This document shows, piece after piece, positions 1 through 12,426 of a DNA stretch of 64,000 nucleotides. The translations under genes and the position numbers were made by a program. The stretch covers positions 3,376,176 through 3,440,175 of the forward strand of contig NW_025336346.1 in the NCBI RefSeq assembly GCF_004798865.1, in the 5' to 3' direction. This DNA comes from Varanus komodoensis (Eukaryota; Chordata; Lepidosauria; Squamata; Varanidae). Position 1 is the first letter of the stretch; each line of letters begins with the position of its first letter. Below the pieces are notes generated by a model, which ran no database searches, was not told the DNA's origin, and saw only the letters and a program-made list of their open reading frames with translations.

Positions 1-3000
1 ACCACTCGCCTGGATGCAGCTGCAGGGGCAGCAGAAGAACAAGGCTGCGGGAGACACTGCAAAGGGAGCCATGGAGGCCGCTTTACAATGGCTCCACATG
101 GCAGCTGTGGCGATGTTTCTGCCTAGAGTTTCACCGCGCTCTCTCAGCCCTTTCACACAGGACAGCCCTGGCAGCATGGCTCATGTTGCTCTCCTCCCAG
201 GTCAGCCACTGCCCATGGCGCCCTGAGGTAAAGCAGCTTCTATGCCATAGAAATTAAACCCACGCGAAGCAGCGTCTTTATTTAGAGAGCTATGGAAGGT
301 CCACCGCTTTTGCAGAACTTGCAGGTGCTCTGTAAATCCGATCCCTCGATTCTGTCTGCAAAACACTTTGATCTGGCTCCTCTTGGTCACCACCCTCCTG
401 ACCTCCATCCTACAGGTGCTGAACTGACAAGCGCTAAAGCTACAGGTGTTCAGAAATTGTTCAAGCTCTGACTTCTAATTAACCAGAATAAACTCTAAAA
501 ATAAACAGATGGGTTTTTCCCCTCAACCATTCCCTCAAGATACAGCCAAAAAGTCATTTATATTTCCCAGGGTGTGAAACATAAAATAGATTTGTACTGA
601 AGCTGTGCCTGCTGCGTTGAAATAACTTAGACTTCAAGGCATGGTATCTGGGGTGGTCGGTTAACATACGGCTCACAGGCTGCCTACATTTCTCCTGGTC
701 ATATTTTGTGACCAATTGGCCTTACAAGTGGCTAGGCACACCTCTGTTATGATTCAAGCCCTCTGAAAAGGAACATTTACTGGTAAGCCATGGAATTTCC
801 TTAGAGAAGGGCATAAAGATAGATGGTGCCATAGCCCATGTGGCACTGGAAATACGGGTGTCCTGAGCATGTCTGCAGAAGGCATACCCACAAAACAAGC
901 TGCCCTGTTTGCAGCCAGGACGGAGGTCCACAGGGTGTCTTCGAATGCTTGCAAGGAGGACCAAGGTGAGCTGCTGCATGTATCTCCATGGTGCCTTCAT
1001 TCCCAACAGAAGCTAACAGGAGGGGATTCTCCCTGTCCTCCTCCCCACAACTGGAAACGTATCTGAAGGCCTCGGCCATTACAGGCGGCCTAGACATACA
1101 TGTAAATAAATGAAAGAAGGTGGTGTTGGATGCTCCCCAGGCTCTTTTTCCAAGGAAATGGGGAGCAATTCCAGTAGGAAAGTGGCAGTGCTCATAATGT
1201 CTCTACAGAAAAGAAGGCCTGTGGGGAACAACTTGGCCGGGCTTTTACGTACCACCAGCCCCTCCTTGCATCCTATTCTCACCTCCCACATGAAAGGAAG
1301 GGGAGTGCGATCACATCCCAGGAGGGTCCAAATCTGGCCATGGAAGACTCTCTGCTTTCTGTCCCTCTGTGCTCCCAGGCCCTGCCAGGGCTCCCGATGT
1401 CTGCATTTCCCTGTGCGGAAAGCAGCACAGGGCACAGGACTCCGAAGACTCCTGGACTGGCTCCTCCAAGTGCCAGCCAAGCCCCTTCCCTGGCATGCGG
1501 AGGAGGCACCAACCTGGCTGGGGCTTAGGGGAAGTCACTCCCCAAGTGACAGCCGCATCATCTTCTCTGTGCAGAAAGAGGCATGGAACATGGTGCTTCC
1601 TTCTGCACAGGGGGAGAAAAGAAATGGAGGGGTGGGGCCAGATGAGGCCAGGGAAGGGGCTCTGGTATCTGCTGGATGCCATCCTCCTGCCAGGCTGGCT
1701 TGGCAGGGGCAATCTGACCCTGAGTCCAAAAATTTCCCTTTCCCTCTTTGACTGAATGTGAAGAAGTCGAGGGGAAGGAGCCACAAGGCACACTCTCCCC
1801 CTGGGTTCATTCTGTCTGGACGTGAAGTTGAGACTGTTGCTTCCAGGCTATTACAATGTGTCCTGCCTTGTGTTCTTGGAAGATTTGCAAATACTTGCAT
1901 CTGATTGAATGGTTTGCATTCTATGTGTCTTTCTGTAAATACAACCCAGTTTACAGAAGCAGGCTTTCGCTTCCCCCGTTCCCTTTGCAACCACCTGCAT
2001 CCCCCTGAAAATATGCTCTTGTGCTTTGGAGGATCCTTAAGAATCATGCACATCACAGTGTGGTGGGCTGCATGAGGGATGAGGGAAAGTCAGAAGCAAG
2101 TGTCCCCTTCACATGCAAACAGAGGAGCAATGTAGGGTTCTAGTCTATGACCTGGTTCACAAGACACAATGGCCCATGAGTGGACATGCATGGATGGGAG
2201 AGAGGGGACATGCTGCCTTCTGCATCCCATCCTCTCCTGCTTTTAATCAGCCACCCACATAGACTGCCACAGACCGTTAAGCCTTCCACCTGAGTTTGGA
2301 CTGCTGCTAGTTTTTTAGGGGCTAAAAAGCTGAGCGGTGAACTCATGGTCTATGGCGGCTCAATCTGCCAGGATGCCTAGTCCCCAAGCAACCTAGCAGT
2401 CCTCTTTCAGATGACATGCTGAGCAACCTTGATAGAGCCACTTGCTGGCTGTGGAGTAAAAATGAAAGTGACAGGTATGTTTCAGGTAGCGTGTCCACTT
2501 CCTCCTGTTCATCCCTGACAGATCAGGGGTTGCTTTAACTTATGGGCTGTTGTTTTGTGAGAACTGGCTGTACATGTTCATGTGCATTAAATTCCCCCTA
2601 TTTAATTGACACATTCCTGGCCAACTTCATTATGTTTCCAAGAGATGTTTAGGTCAATGGAGAAAGGTCACAATGGCAAAAGAAGAAAATAGTATGCTAA
2701 GGAGCATGGCCAGCTGCGATAGGCAGACAGTCCTTGAGTGTAACATGCATGTCAGAGATTGGATTATTCCCTCTATATCTCTGTTAGGGCCTCTATAATG
2801 ATTCAATTGATACGTCTTGCACTTCAGTTTTTCACACAGCTGTTAAAAGACATGGATTATCAGGGAAAACTCCTACATATGGATCAACATGGAAGGGCAG
2901 CTTGCTGGATCCTGAGTCCACTGGTTAAGTGCAAAGCATCAGATTGTTCCCTTGAGGAAGCAGTAAGAAAGAAGCTGTACAGAAGATTGCAGAAGTGTTT

Positions 3001-4735
3001 AGAATCAGGCGTTTGTTTAGGATACCCAGGGGGAGGTTTTCAGGCAGTGCTCCCAATCAAAAGCCATTGTGCAGCTATCCTGTCTTTCTCCTTAACCTAT
3101 TTTCTGCAGTAAGAAAATGCTGGGAGAAATGGCAGGAGCCTGCTTCCTCCACTGTAAATAAACATAAATGAGGTGGGGTGATTGCACAAGACAAACCTTG
3201 TCTGGACACACTCCAGGCAGGTTCTGGGCAACGAGATGGCCCTCTGATCAAGGCCAAAGGTATGCTCCTAGCCCCTACCACTCTGGAACTCCAGGGATAA
3301 ATCTCCAGTGCTCACTTACTTCCAGCATTTCATCTACCTCCCAGCCTCACACTGCTCACATGCAGTCTGATATTCCAGGCTTGATGACCTCAGTCTTTAC
3401 TAAACTCACAATAAGGTTGAAAGGAGTGGTGGCTTTTTAATAATCCAGGATTAGATCAAGGCAACCCAATTCAGCCTTAGCAGCGACCTACGTAGCTACC
3501 TCTCTGCCCCCCTTTAGACCTCGGAGACAGTAGCTTGGGAAGAGCAACAGCGTTCCCATGGAATTGCAGGCAGTTCCTTAGGACAGCCACGTTCCTGCTA
3601 AATGAATTCATCACAAATAATCTTCTTGCAATCAATGTGACCAAAGAATTAGTTTAAAGACCTAGCAATGATTAAACCATTACTTCTGAAATGGTGGCAA
3701 ATCAATCAGCCCATCTCAAGGTGTTCCATGTGCACAGAGTGTGAGACACATGGGAGCCAGGCAGCAAAGCTCAGGATGAGAAGAAAACCGGCCCTTACAC
3801 TTTTGTCATTGGAAGCCGATGGCCAAGAGGAAGGCAATGCTGCTCCGATGCACTTCTTCTACAGCAACGGGGGGTACAGGTCTTGCTTGTGTAGGAACAG
3901 AAGCGAGGATCCTGCAGACGTGAGTGATGCGCACAGAGTTCATTTTGGAAGGGCAGCTCCTGAACGCCTGCACACCCATGAATCCCTGTACACCCAGCTC
4001 CTGGGGTGTCCAGGGATTCACTTCCTAGGTGGAAATACTCCGGGCACCTCTCAGGAGGCTCACGAATCCAGTTCTCGTAACAACCCGGCAGTTATTTGGT
4101 GCCATTACAGTACCAGGTGCTGCACAGAATGGTGGAGACACTTTTTCAGTGCGCTATAGGAGTAGCAGAAATTCATCTGAAACACATTTTGAGAAGTAAA
4201 GGAATTGACCTTAAACACATACCCATCACACTCCTGTTGCAGTAACAGCTCATTTGCCAAGGCGTAGAACTCCAGATTTTCTCCTCTTGGGGAAGTTAAC
4301 ATTTCCTACTTTTGGGCACATCATAAAAATTCATCCCTAATAGCCATATGGCTCTGAATATAAACAGAGCCAGCATGTGCCAGGAGAAAGCAAACATACT
4401 GACAAAATATTTGTATGCAGATGCCAACACATTTATAGGCACGATACTCATGATAAAATACCACCAATTCCTAAGCTCAGTATGAGGCGACACAACACAT
4501 GGGATCCACTAGCAACAATGTACAGGCTGCATGCCGGTACCAGCAGAACCTCTCCCTCTTCTCCAACAAAGAGAGGATGGCTTTGGGTCTTGGGACCACA
4601 CGCTCTTTCAGCTCTGCGAATCCCTCTCACAGACCAAGGCATGCAAGCTGCCGTCAGAAGGGTTTTTTGTTTTTGTTTTTTAACACAGATTGCAACTGGT
4701 TGATTTAATTTTGATTTCATTGTTTGAGCATAATT
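1..4735. other. Unassigned non-coding sequence
   Basis: No gene, LINE, SINE or RNA gene could be recognised here. Open frames reach 213 codons in the GC-richer part (about 1.1-1.8 kb), but several frames on both strands are open together there, which points to base composition rather than coding. A 163-codon frame at 3668-4159 was considered and rejected. The stretch may hold old repeats too diverged to identify by eye. Confidence 0.5.
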
Positions 4736-4737
4736 TT

Positions 4738-4800
4738 TGTGAGCCTGCCTGGAAATAATGAAAGGCAGGGTACAAATAGATACACAATAAATGGAGAAAG
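4738..4800 (+). repeat. LINE/SINE 3' tail fragment with terminal hairpin
   Basis: A short fragment with the 3'-end layout shared by the L2 and SINE copies of this window. CCTGCCT (4744-4750) pairs with AGGCAGG (4763-4769), and an A/T-rich tail resembling degraded (AATA)n follows. No body of an element is attached, so this is a strongly 5'-truncated insertion or a relic. It cannot be assigned to LINE or SINE. Confidence 0.5.
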
Positions 4801-5099
4801 GCCTTAATGAATGAAAGTTTGTATTGAATCTTAAGTCCTATGTATTGAGCAGAGCAAAGTTTCTGCTCTTCAAGTGTCAACTTGTACTGGCAAATTTGGG
4901 GTCTCATTCAGAACGGTGAGATGAGCTCCATTAACTACGTATAATCTCAGATTTAAGGTTTCTTAGTTTAAAAACAAGCATTGGTCCTCACTGAGGAAAA
5001 GCCAATCAAAACATACTTTCACAAAATGCAAAAGGCATAGTTAGAACCAGAATGAGCCAATCAAGTTAAATCAGACATCTCAAATCTGGTGCCTTCCAG

Positions 5100-6180
5100 A
5101 TGTGCTTTACTGATTTACTTGATCTGTGCCCTGCCTTTCTACCAAATGAGGCCCTTAACGTGGCTGAGAAGTACAATTAAAACTGATAAAAGCAGTGTAT
5201 TAGAACACGTAAAATGGAACAATTGTATGCAACTGAACAGCCTCACTAACAAGCCAAAGGCCTGCTTGAAAAAGGTGGTCTTCACCTGTTGGCAGGAGGA
5301 CAACAGAGAGGCAGCAAGCACTAGCAAGGGACTTCCAAAGCCCGGGGGCAGCCACTGAGAAGTTCCGGCCCTGCGTCCCCACCGATGTCTCTGAGGATGG
5401 TGGTCTCAAAAGAGAAGATCTTCAGAACCAGGCAGGTGCACAGGGGAGAAGATGATCTTTCAGGGAGTTTGGTCAGAAGCCTTATTGGTCATAATCCAAA
5501 TGGCGAATTTTGCCTAGAAACAGGCCACTGGCCAACGAAGCTGCTCTAACAAGGGGGTCCCAGTAAGCTACTAGCCCTGTAACTAGCTCTGATCAACCAT
5601 CTGGCCACACCATTCTGGACCAGCTAAAGTTTCTGAACAGTTTTCAAAGGAAGAGCCACACACAGTATGCTATGCGAGTCCAAATGGAAGGTAACTAAGA
5701 CATGCATGTCCTGGCAAGACCAGACATCTTGGAATACTCATAGATGGTACACTGGCCTTAGCTGGGCTAATGTATAGCTGGCTGATGCCAAGACCTGGGC
5801 GTATACATCTAAAGGCTAAGCCCAGGACAACAAAGGATGTATAACCCCATCTAGCACAGGTGGAACCCCTATCCCTGATCTGCCTTTCGACAGACCAGAA
5901 GCACATCTGTCTTCTCTGGACTAAGTTTGCACACATTTTCCCTCATCCGTTATTGATGTCAGGTACCAATTCACAACCAGAACAAATTCCAAGGATTTAA
6001 ATGGAAAAGAGAGACAGGATGCAGTACTGGAGCACCAAACCCCAAAACACGGACCATCTCTCCCAGTAATTTTACGTCTATGTTAACCAGTATTGAGGAT
6101 AAGGGTGTGGAAGAAAAGCTATGCAGTAAAAACCATTCCCAAACAATGACTGAGACCCAGCCCACCAGTCACTTATTAGA
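5100..6180 (-). mobile_element. L2-clade LINE, 3' half (RT C-terminal part and 3' tail), antisense
   Basis: Non-LTR retrotransposon remnant, read on the minus strand. The plus strand starts with the complement of an L2-type 3' tail (about 5105-5165) and continues into the C-terminal region of the RT protein. Translated minus-strand pieces match what I remember of squamate L2 elements: the KTEVLLVSRKAEQGIG-like segment appears as a stretch beginning CFWSVERQIRDRG (about 5870-5910), and the region equivalent to the end of the polymerase domain lies near 6000-6100. Many stops and shifts interrupt it, so it is an old dead copy. It pairs with the RT piece at 7165-7520, same strand and correct order. 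Clade assignment (L2) is from remembered protein similarity, not an alignment. Confidence 0.75.
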
Positions 6181-6184
6181 AAGT

Positions 6185-7160
6185 GCCTGACACCCCTGCG
6201 GGAGAGGTCTCCTGTGGGCCAGAAGCAGGAAGACGCCTGCGCACCCACACCTTACACAGACTTCTTCTGGTTAAGACTGCAGAGTAAAGTTTAGAGACAC
6301 ACAAAGGTCATTTGAGGGCATAAAAGGGAGACATTCTTATTGAACAGAGAAACTGATTTAACCTTCAGTTACTCTTCATCTCTTGATTATCTTAAAGTTA
6401 ATTTCCACTGACGTCTACATAGCTACGCACAAAAGCATCCCCATACTTGACCCCTGCTCTGTTTGCCCTTTGTCTGCGTTTCTCTAATTAGCCATTCTCC
6501 AGCCAGCCCATGCTGCTGCCTTCTCTATTTAGGCCTCATTTAGTTTATCCTATTAATCAACACTTAATTCTATTAATTAGCTATGATTTTTGAAGTTTGC
6601 TTCTACGAGATGGAGCCCTGAAGGACACTATGGGCCAATGGCCACAATGCGGAATGGGAATCCTCCAACGCCAACTTCTGAAATTGCTGCTCCAAGCGGG
6701 GATGGAGTCACTGCATGCCAGTGCCTCCTGGGCCCACCCCAGGCAGTTGCCTAGAAGGATACCGTGACTGAAATTAGGGCTGGGACGCACCTCAGGGGAG
6801 TCTGTCCCTTTAGCACCACTTCCTCTTGTGCTTGCCCTGGCCTTCGAAAGGGAGCCGAGCTGAGAGAGACTCCATGGACACTTGCAAACCCGTCATGTGC
6901 AGCAGGGCAAAGAGGGACGCTGCTTGCTCACTGTGTGGGGCTCAATTCCTGGAGAGCACCCTGTGGACGCTGGCGCGCTCACCAAGACCGTGGGCTCAGG
7001 GCTGTGACAAAGTGGAGCTGAGCCGAGGATTCCCACCCCCCAAATACATTCCTTGCACAGCCTTAACTGAAACCCACTGAAAAGTCCAGTGGAACTAACA
7101 GAGACATGATCCCACTGTCCAGAGCCTGGCACTGATCATCCATCCAAACAATCAAAGCGG
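6185..7160. other. Extra sequence between two parts of the antisense L2
   Basis: About 980 bp separates the two L2 blocks where I would expect roughly 330 bp of LINE. The interior shows no L2 similarity I can see, so it probably contains a later insertion or heavily diverged sequence. It includes an AT-rich patch with several TAATTA/ATTAAT motifs (6485-6590) and a more GC-rich part (6780-7020). No terminal repeats or target duplication could be identified, so its nature is open. Confidence 0.4.
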
Positions 7161-7164
7161 TCTC

Positions 7165-7520
7165 TAACCCATATAAAGGTTAGAAGCCAGACTGAAATGG
7201 ATGTAGATAATCTACATTATCCAGAAATCCCTGGAGCTGTGAGGATACCTCGTGCTCCTGCCCCTTGCCCAAGAATGGAATACTAGGGACTGCCTGGAAA
7301 TTAATGAACAGAGTTGGGTTCAGGGAAGTTGTTCTGGTTTTTGTTTTGTTAATGAAGGTCACACCACTGCCTACAGGGAGTCACACCTTGCCAGAAAGAG
7401 GCAGTCATTTCAGGATGCTTGGAAGCAATCAGGGCATCTATCTGGGCAATTTTTTCCATTCTAGAGTTCAGCCAGAACTATCTGTCCTGCTGACAGAAAC
7501 ATTCTGTCAGATAATCACCT
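7165..7520 (-). mobile_element. L2-clade LINE, RT N-terminal part, antisense
   Basis: The minus strand encodes a recognisable RT block: a VPSIPFLGKG-like segment, then SSQLQGFLDN and YLHPFQSGF (about 7180-7290). This corresponds to the L2 consensus region NYRPVSNVPFLGK...SQLQ.FL...YLDPFQSGF upstream of the catalytic motif. Similarity fades above 7520. It is the 5'-ward part of the element whose 3' half lies at 5100-6180. The copy is old and inactive, with the catalytic segment missing from view. Confidence 0.8.
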
Positions 7521-8060
7521 GGATCTTAGGAGGACCATATTAATCAGTAGCACTCTGTCCATGAGAAGGGAACAATAGAAAGTTTCTCCACCCCCAGCTC
7601 ACCACACTCCCACTCTACACAGCAAGCCAGACTGCAAGTGTGCCCTGCTAAATGGGTGAGGCGAGATACCAGCTGGAACAGACCCCGGCTTCCAGGGGAG
7701 GTCATGCATCCCAAGCCTCTCCTGACAAGGTGGGCTTCAGTTTGTCTCTTGGAGTCTTGCAGCACAGAAAGCTGTGGAGCTTCTAGCATCAACCCTGAGA
7801 CCACCTTGACTAGCTCTGGAAGAGACAGTGTTGAGCAGTGGATTGGTTAGTACACCCTATTCTGTCCACCTGTCCACACACACGCTGAAGACGGTGAGAT
7901 GCAGCATTTGCACAAGGGGAGAGAAGCATGACAGACCGCTTGCCTCCGTGCCTTTAGGTCTTGTTTACCCAGGTGGGCCAAGAGGTGCTCCCCAGTCTCA
8001 TGCAGCCAGGACCCCGTGAGGCAGGTTCATGAGACCAAGTCCTGAATGGCTGTTCTTTTC
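7521..8060. other. Unassigned sequence, possibly further diverged L2
   Basis: This stretch continues beyond the visible L2 RT similarity on the same side as its expected 5' end. It could be the diverged 5' part of that LINE, but no motif supports this. Only short chance frames occur. Confidence 0.25.
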
Positions 8061-8069
8061 CCATTCACA

Positions 8070-8200
8070 GGCCTGGCATTCAGGAGTACTATCTTCTGCT
8101 GGACTAGCATTCCCATCATCCCCAATTGATATGTTCATTACTAAGGATGATAGGGCCATAGCTGCACCTGCAGGGAGAATGTCAAGTTGGGAAAGCCTGG
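8070..8200. repeat. Palindromic MITE copy (hAT-like family), diverged
   Basis: A diverged inverted-repeat element. GGACTAGCATTCCCATCATC (8101-8120) faces a degraded complementary arm near 8145-8155 (AAGGATGATAGGG). The right end, GGGAAAGCCTGG (about 8189-8200), resembles the CAGGCTT-type terminus of a widespread non-autonomous hAT family of squamates. Related copies lie at 17.9, 21.3, 37.2, 51.4 and 58.5 kb. No target duplication was found. Confidence 0.5.
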
Positions 8201-8734
8201 CTTAAATGATTGAATGGGAAACTTCTCCAGCTTCCTTTAATGGATATCACAAGTTACAGCTGTTCCAGTTGGTGACCCCCACAGCCCCTTCAGCCGACGT
8301 GTGTGTGTGGTGGGGGGAGATAATCTCTAACGTGCCTGCTCTCAATGCCAACCCACACTGCCCACTTTCCTTGACCTGTGCGGTGACCGTGTGACACCAA
8401 TTAATGCTCCCTTTTATTGCCCGGTCTGTGCAACCCACCACCACCATCCTAGCCCTCCAGGGAATTGGCAAGGTCAGTCCATGCCATTTCCTTTCTCCTT
8501 TTGGAATCCCTCTCCATTTCAAGCATTCAGGTCACTGATGCAGCTGCTGACAACCAGAGTGGAGCAGGGGAGCCTTGTCGTCCGGCTCTGAAGCCCCAAC
8601 AGCTTCCTCTGGCGGTGCGATCAGGGCCCTGCAGGGACCTGGGTCAGACCTGTAAGATCACACTGGAGCCTGTGCAATCATGTAGCACAGCTGGGAGCTT
8701 TGGAGGGCTCTACAAAAGGCTAGCCTGGGCCGCT

Positions 8735-9480
8735 CAGTGATGCAGGCTTCGGTGGCAGTGCTGAACCTCCTGCGAGGACTGGGGCTTGGATGGCAGGCTG
8801 AGAAGGGCAGGACACGGACCAGGGTGCTGGTGCAAGGCTAGACCCTGTAGCACAGTAGGGCTAGTAGGCATGGTCAACAGTCCAGGGTCAGAGGCAGCAG
8901 GCAGCCCGATATGGGACAGGAGCAAGAGAGAGAACACAGTCCAGTGGTCCGATGCCAGGGAAGCAGTCGCACAAAGGCGGTCCGGGGGCAGGGGCACTTG
9001 TGTCGCTGTGGCCAAAGGCTGGCAGTGTCTGGAAGCCTTTTATGCTGGTCTCCGGGACCTCCAGCTGCACTGCGTAACTGGTTCCTCAGGGGTTCCTTGC
9101 AAGTGCCTGCAAAGGTGCCCCTGTTCTGTGAGCACTTGCAGGGACACTCAGGCCCTGATCCCGACACCTCCTGCCCCCCCTGACCTTGCCTTGCTAAGTG
9201 CCCGGTCCTTGCCTTTTCTCTGGTCTTCCTACACCCTGTTGGTATCTGAGCCTCATCTGCTCCTGACTCTGCCTTGCCTTTGCTTTCCTCAGGCCTGATC
9301 AATATCTGATCCTTTCCTGTTCCTGATCCTGCCTTGGCATCCACTACCCTTGCTGCCATGTTTCACTGAGTGATGGTCTCATGCTTGTTCTCAAGCCTGG
9401 TTTTGCTTCTGGTTCTGCTGCATTTTGCCAGGATCTTCGTCCACCTCCACCATTCCTGGTCCCCCATCCTGAAGCTGACA
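8735..9480. repeat. CT/AG-rich repeat-like block, possible LTR-retrotransposon relic
   Basis: The block has a purine-rich half (8740-9000) and a pyrimidine-rich half (9170-9480) with loose internal repetition of CCTGATC/CCTTGCC-type words. This resembles leader or LTR-adjacent sequence of Gypsy-type elements as I recall it from reptile genomes. No LTR boundaries, primer-binding site or protein domain could be placed. If it is such an element it is a broken fossil; it could equally be simple low-complexity sequence. Confidence 0.25.
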
Positions 9481-9685
9481 CCTGCCCACTTAACTTTGCC
9501 TTTTTCTCTTCAAAGGCACTGGTGGAGAGAGTAATAATTAAAAGAATAATAATATCAGAAAAACGGGCCAGGATGTCCTCAAATGAATAATTTCACCTGT
9601 CTCAATGAAGTTGACAAGAATTGCCCCAGTCTGTGTCACTTTCACTGGAAATTATGGTGTGTGTGTGTCAGAGGGGCAAACCTGT

Positions 9686-9718
9686 TGTGGTGGTGGTGGA
9701 GGAGGAGGAGGAGGAGGG
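9686..9718 (+). repeat. (TGG)n/(GGA)n compound microsatellite
   Basis: Adjacent TGG and GGA triplet runs. They create the short poly-Gly, poly-Val and poly-Glu frames here and the poly-Pro frame on the other strand, none of which are real proteins. Confidence 0.95.
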
Positions 9719-10044
9719 ATTGTTACTCTGTTACCCAAGACCAAGGAGACAGGAAGGGAAGTTAAAACAAGCTCATTTTCAAATGTCTGCCGCTCTATGG
9801 GAAAAAAGTAGGTAGAGGAGCAAAAAAGTGCTTCAGATAGAACAAATCTATCTGCAGGTTGCATAAAAGGTGGACTGAAGCTTGAAATGCAGTTGTCACC
9901 CCACCTGCTTGCACGGCTAACGGTCAAGCCTAATACTAGTGCATTTAGGACTGTGTTTCTGTCTTTCCATCTACATGTCAGCGGCACGAAAGAGACTCAA
10001 AAGCACCCTAAGTGACACACGTGAAATTGGCCTTAGAGGAAAAA

Positions 10045-10390
10045 GCCTGCTGGTTACCCGAAGAAATGAAGGTGCAGATTGAAATGGGCCATTACTGCTC
10101 CATCTCGTCTTGCAGCAGCCCTTCAGAAGTCAGCTATTCTGTCAGAAGGCGAGTGACTTGCCCATTGCCCTTTCTGCAGCTTGAACAGCTTGCGTGCCAT
10201 GCTTTAATTATCTCCATGGCAATACACAGGCAAATTGTCACTCCAGACTTTAGACAGCAAATCTCTCGATTGCAATGATCAAATAAAAACAAAGGGGCTA
10301 TTAGAGGCTTTAAAGACGGGTAAGCGCCAGAGTGAGGTATCTGCCAATGCAGCCAAATAAAAAGGCTAAATCTACAGCATGCTAATGTCC
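10045..10390. promoter_or_regulatory. Possible conserved non-coding element
   Basis: Repeat-free sequence rich in transcription-factor-like words: CTTTAATTA (10202-10210), GATTGCAATGATCAAA (about 10269-10284, with a TCF/LEF-like core), and two AAATAAAAA-type runs. It does not look like decayed LINE or SINE. The call rests only on texture; cross-species conservation was not tested. Confidence 0.25.
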
Positions 10391-10520
10391 AACGCATTTC
10401 AGGACCTCTCTACAGAATTATTTTTTTTTTAACAGCACCACTGATGACTAAGTAGAAGAGATCTAGGGACTGAAAATAATGAATTTGCATGAGCCAGCAT
10501 ATCAAAGGCAGGGTTTCGGT

Positions 10521-10568
10521 GGGGGGGGGGCAATCAAAAGCAGGGTGGGGGGGTTGGGGGGGGGGGGC
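10521..10568 (+). repeat. Poly-G tracts with G-quadruplex potential
   Basis: Three long G runs (10, 7 and about 12 G) plus a GGG within 48 bp. Such spacing can fold as a G-quadruplex. It may also mark a stretch prone to sequencing length error. Confidence 0.85.
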
Positions 10569-10569
10569 G

Positions 10570-12393
10570 TGTTTGCTTAAACTCTTCAAAGTCAACAGGC
10601 AGTTTGCATGGGCCTGATTTTGTGGTAGCTGCATGGATGTGAAGGCCATAAAACTAGTTACTCTACTGCATCTCTGCACTTCAATATTCTTTGTATACTT
10701 TCTCAACTTCATTCCTCACCTGTGCAAATCCTTTTGTTCGGAGTTCCAAGTCCAGGATGAAAGAGTATCAGAGCAAGCACTGATTCAGAACTTACAGACA
10801 AAGGGAAGAAGTGAGGTTTCTAGAATCCAGTGGAGATAAACAGTAAGGGAGAACAAGGAAAAATGCAATGACTGAGAGCAGCTACAAGATCACAAAAGGC
10901 AAATTATCTCCCATTGAGTGAATTATCAGGGCGAGTTCTGTGTTCCTGTCATGTTTCATTCACACTTCATAGGCAGGTCCTTAAGCCATGTATGTATGCC
11001 AGTGGTGGCTGGGGAAGAGAGATGAAGGTGAGTATGAGACTGCCACCTCTGAGTGGTAGCCAAGAAGGGAGGAAGCAACCAATGAAGAGAAGTGGAGGCA
11101 GGCTGCAGGGGTAAATGGGGCAAAATGGGGGTGTATTTCAGATAGGGTGAGTTCCAGGAAGGCATGAGAACCCAGGTTACAACAGGGCATGCCAATGTTA
11201 GTTGATGAGCCAAGCCACAAAGCTTGCAAGTGGGTCCAGCAATAAAATAGTGCAGCCTGCTGGCCAGCCGGCACCGTGTGGGGATATTCCATTTCTCCTC
11301 CCTGCCATCTCCCCACTCCAGCAGACACTCAGCCCTTCTGTGGACTCTGAGCGTGCCTAATCCTCAACAGGCAATGTGACTGTTTAATTTGCACCCTTTC
11401 CTGGTACTCCTGCAAAACTAGCATGTCAACACTTTCTTCCTATTTCTCAGTAGCCTTGTTTTGGCTCAACTGCCAACAGAATACAGCACTTGATCTTCAG
11501 CAAAAGGTTACAGAATGAACCGCTCCTCTTCATGCTTCCTTCCAAGATACTTTCCATTTCCCCCCACCTTCAAGTGAACCACGATGCCAGGGCGCTGAAT
11601 AGGTTCAGTCCGCCCTGGACTGTTCTCAGGTTTTCCTCCCCACCCTGGATTCCTCTCCACTCCAGGTTTTTATGCTTTTGTGAAGCTTGGGGTTCTCATG
11701 ACCCTGCTAATGCCTCCCTCTTGCCAGTGGATGGTGTCATTGGGGTAAATGGGGTAAATAAGGATCAGAACTTGGAAAATGGAGTATTAGTACATAATGC
11801 ATTGACATATGATATGATATGTGGCAATGCTTGAGTACACAATTGTACAGAGACAGACCTTTGCGAGGTGTTGCTACTTTAGTGGTGTACTCCTATGCAT
11901 GTCCAGATGGACACATATCTACAATTCTCAGTATTTCTTAGCCAGCCAGGGAATGCTGGGAAGCGGAGGCTATTTTTCTGCCTAAACATCTATAGGTTTG
12001 CATGGGTTTGGTGGGAAAATTTTTAGTTTGTGCAAATAATGTGCACATTTTCAAAATTCTGTTTGTTGCTCCTGTTTGCCCTGGCTGCCATCTCTGTCTC
12101 TTTTGTGAATTGTCAGATGGGGAAACCCACACAATGAATAGAACAATTTCATGAAAGCAACCAGGTTTGCCTATGTAGTTACATCACTGAGGACACATGA
12201 AAGCAAAGTGAATGAACATCTGAGCATCTGCACAAAGTGTATACAAACAAACAGGACGCATTTGTTGTCAGCACTGCTGAAAACTGTTTCAAACCTTTCA
12301 CCCACCTGAAAGCTGAAGTAAATTGCCAAGAGAGTTTCAATTTCTGAGCAGCATAGCAATAAGTAAATAACATGGGCTTTGTTCTAGTGGAAA
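10570..12393. other. Unassigned non-coding sequence
   Basis: No coding region or recognisable element was found. Frames are short and unsupported. Confidence 0.5.
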
Positions 12394-12426
12394 CCCCCCC
12401 CCCCCCCCCCGAAAAAAAAAAAAAAA
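12394..12426 (+). repeat. Poly-C (17) next to poly-A (15)
   Basis: Homopolymer C run at 12394-12410, one G, then a homopolymer A run. No element body is visible on either side. The exact lengths are prone to assembly error. Confidence 0.9.

Noticed and set aside
1110-1793. Overlapping frames of 213, 160 and 133 codons on both strands
   Set aside because: Mutually overlapping frames in a GC-rich patch; none shows family similarity.
3668-4159. 163-codon plus-strand frame with a strong GTGAGT-like donor inside (about 3921)
   Set aside because: No convincing acceptor upstream, all three plus frames are locally open, and the peptide is not recognisable.
9652-9987. Proline-rich protein on the minus strand
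   Set aside because: The poly-Pro run is the translation of a (GGA)n/(TGG)n microsatellite.
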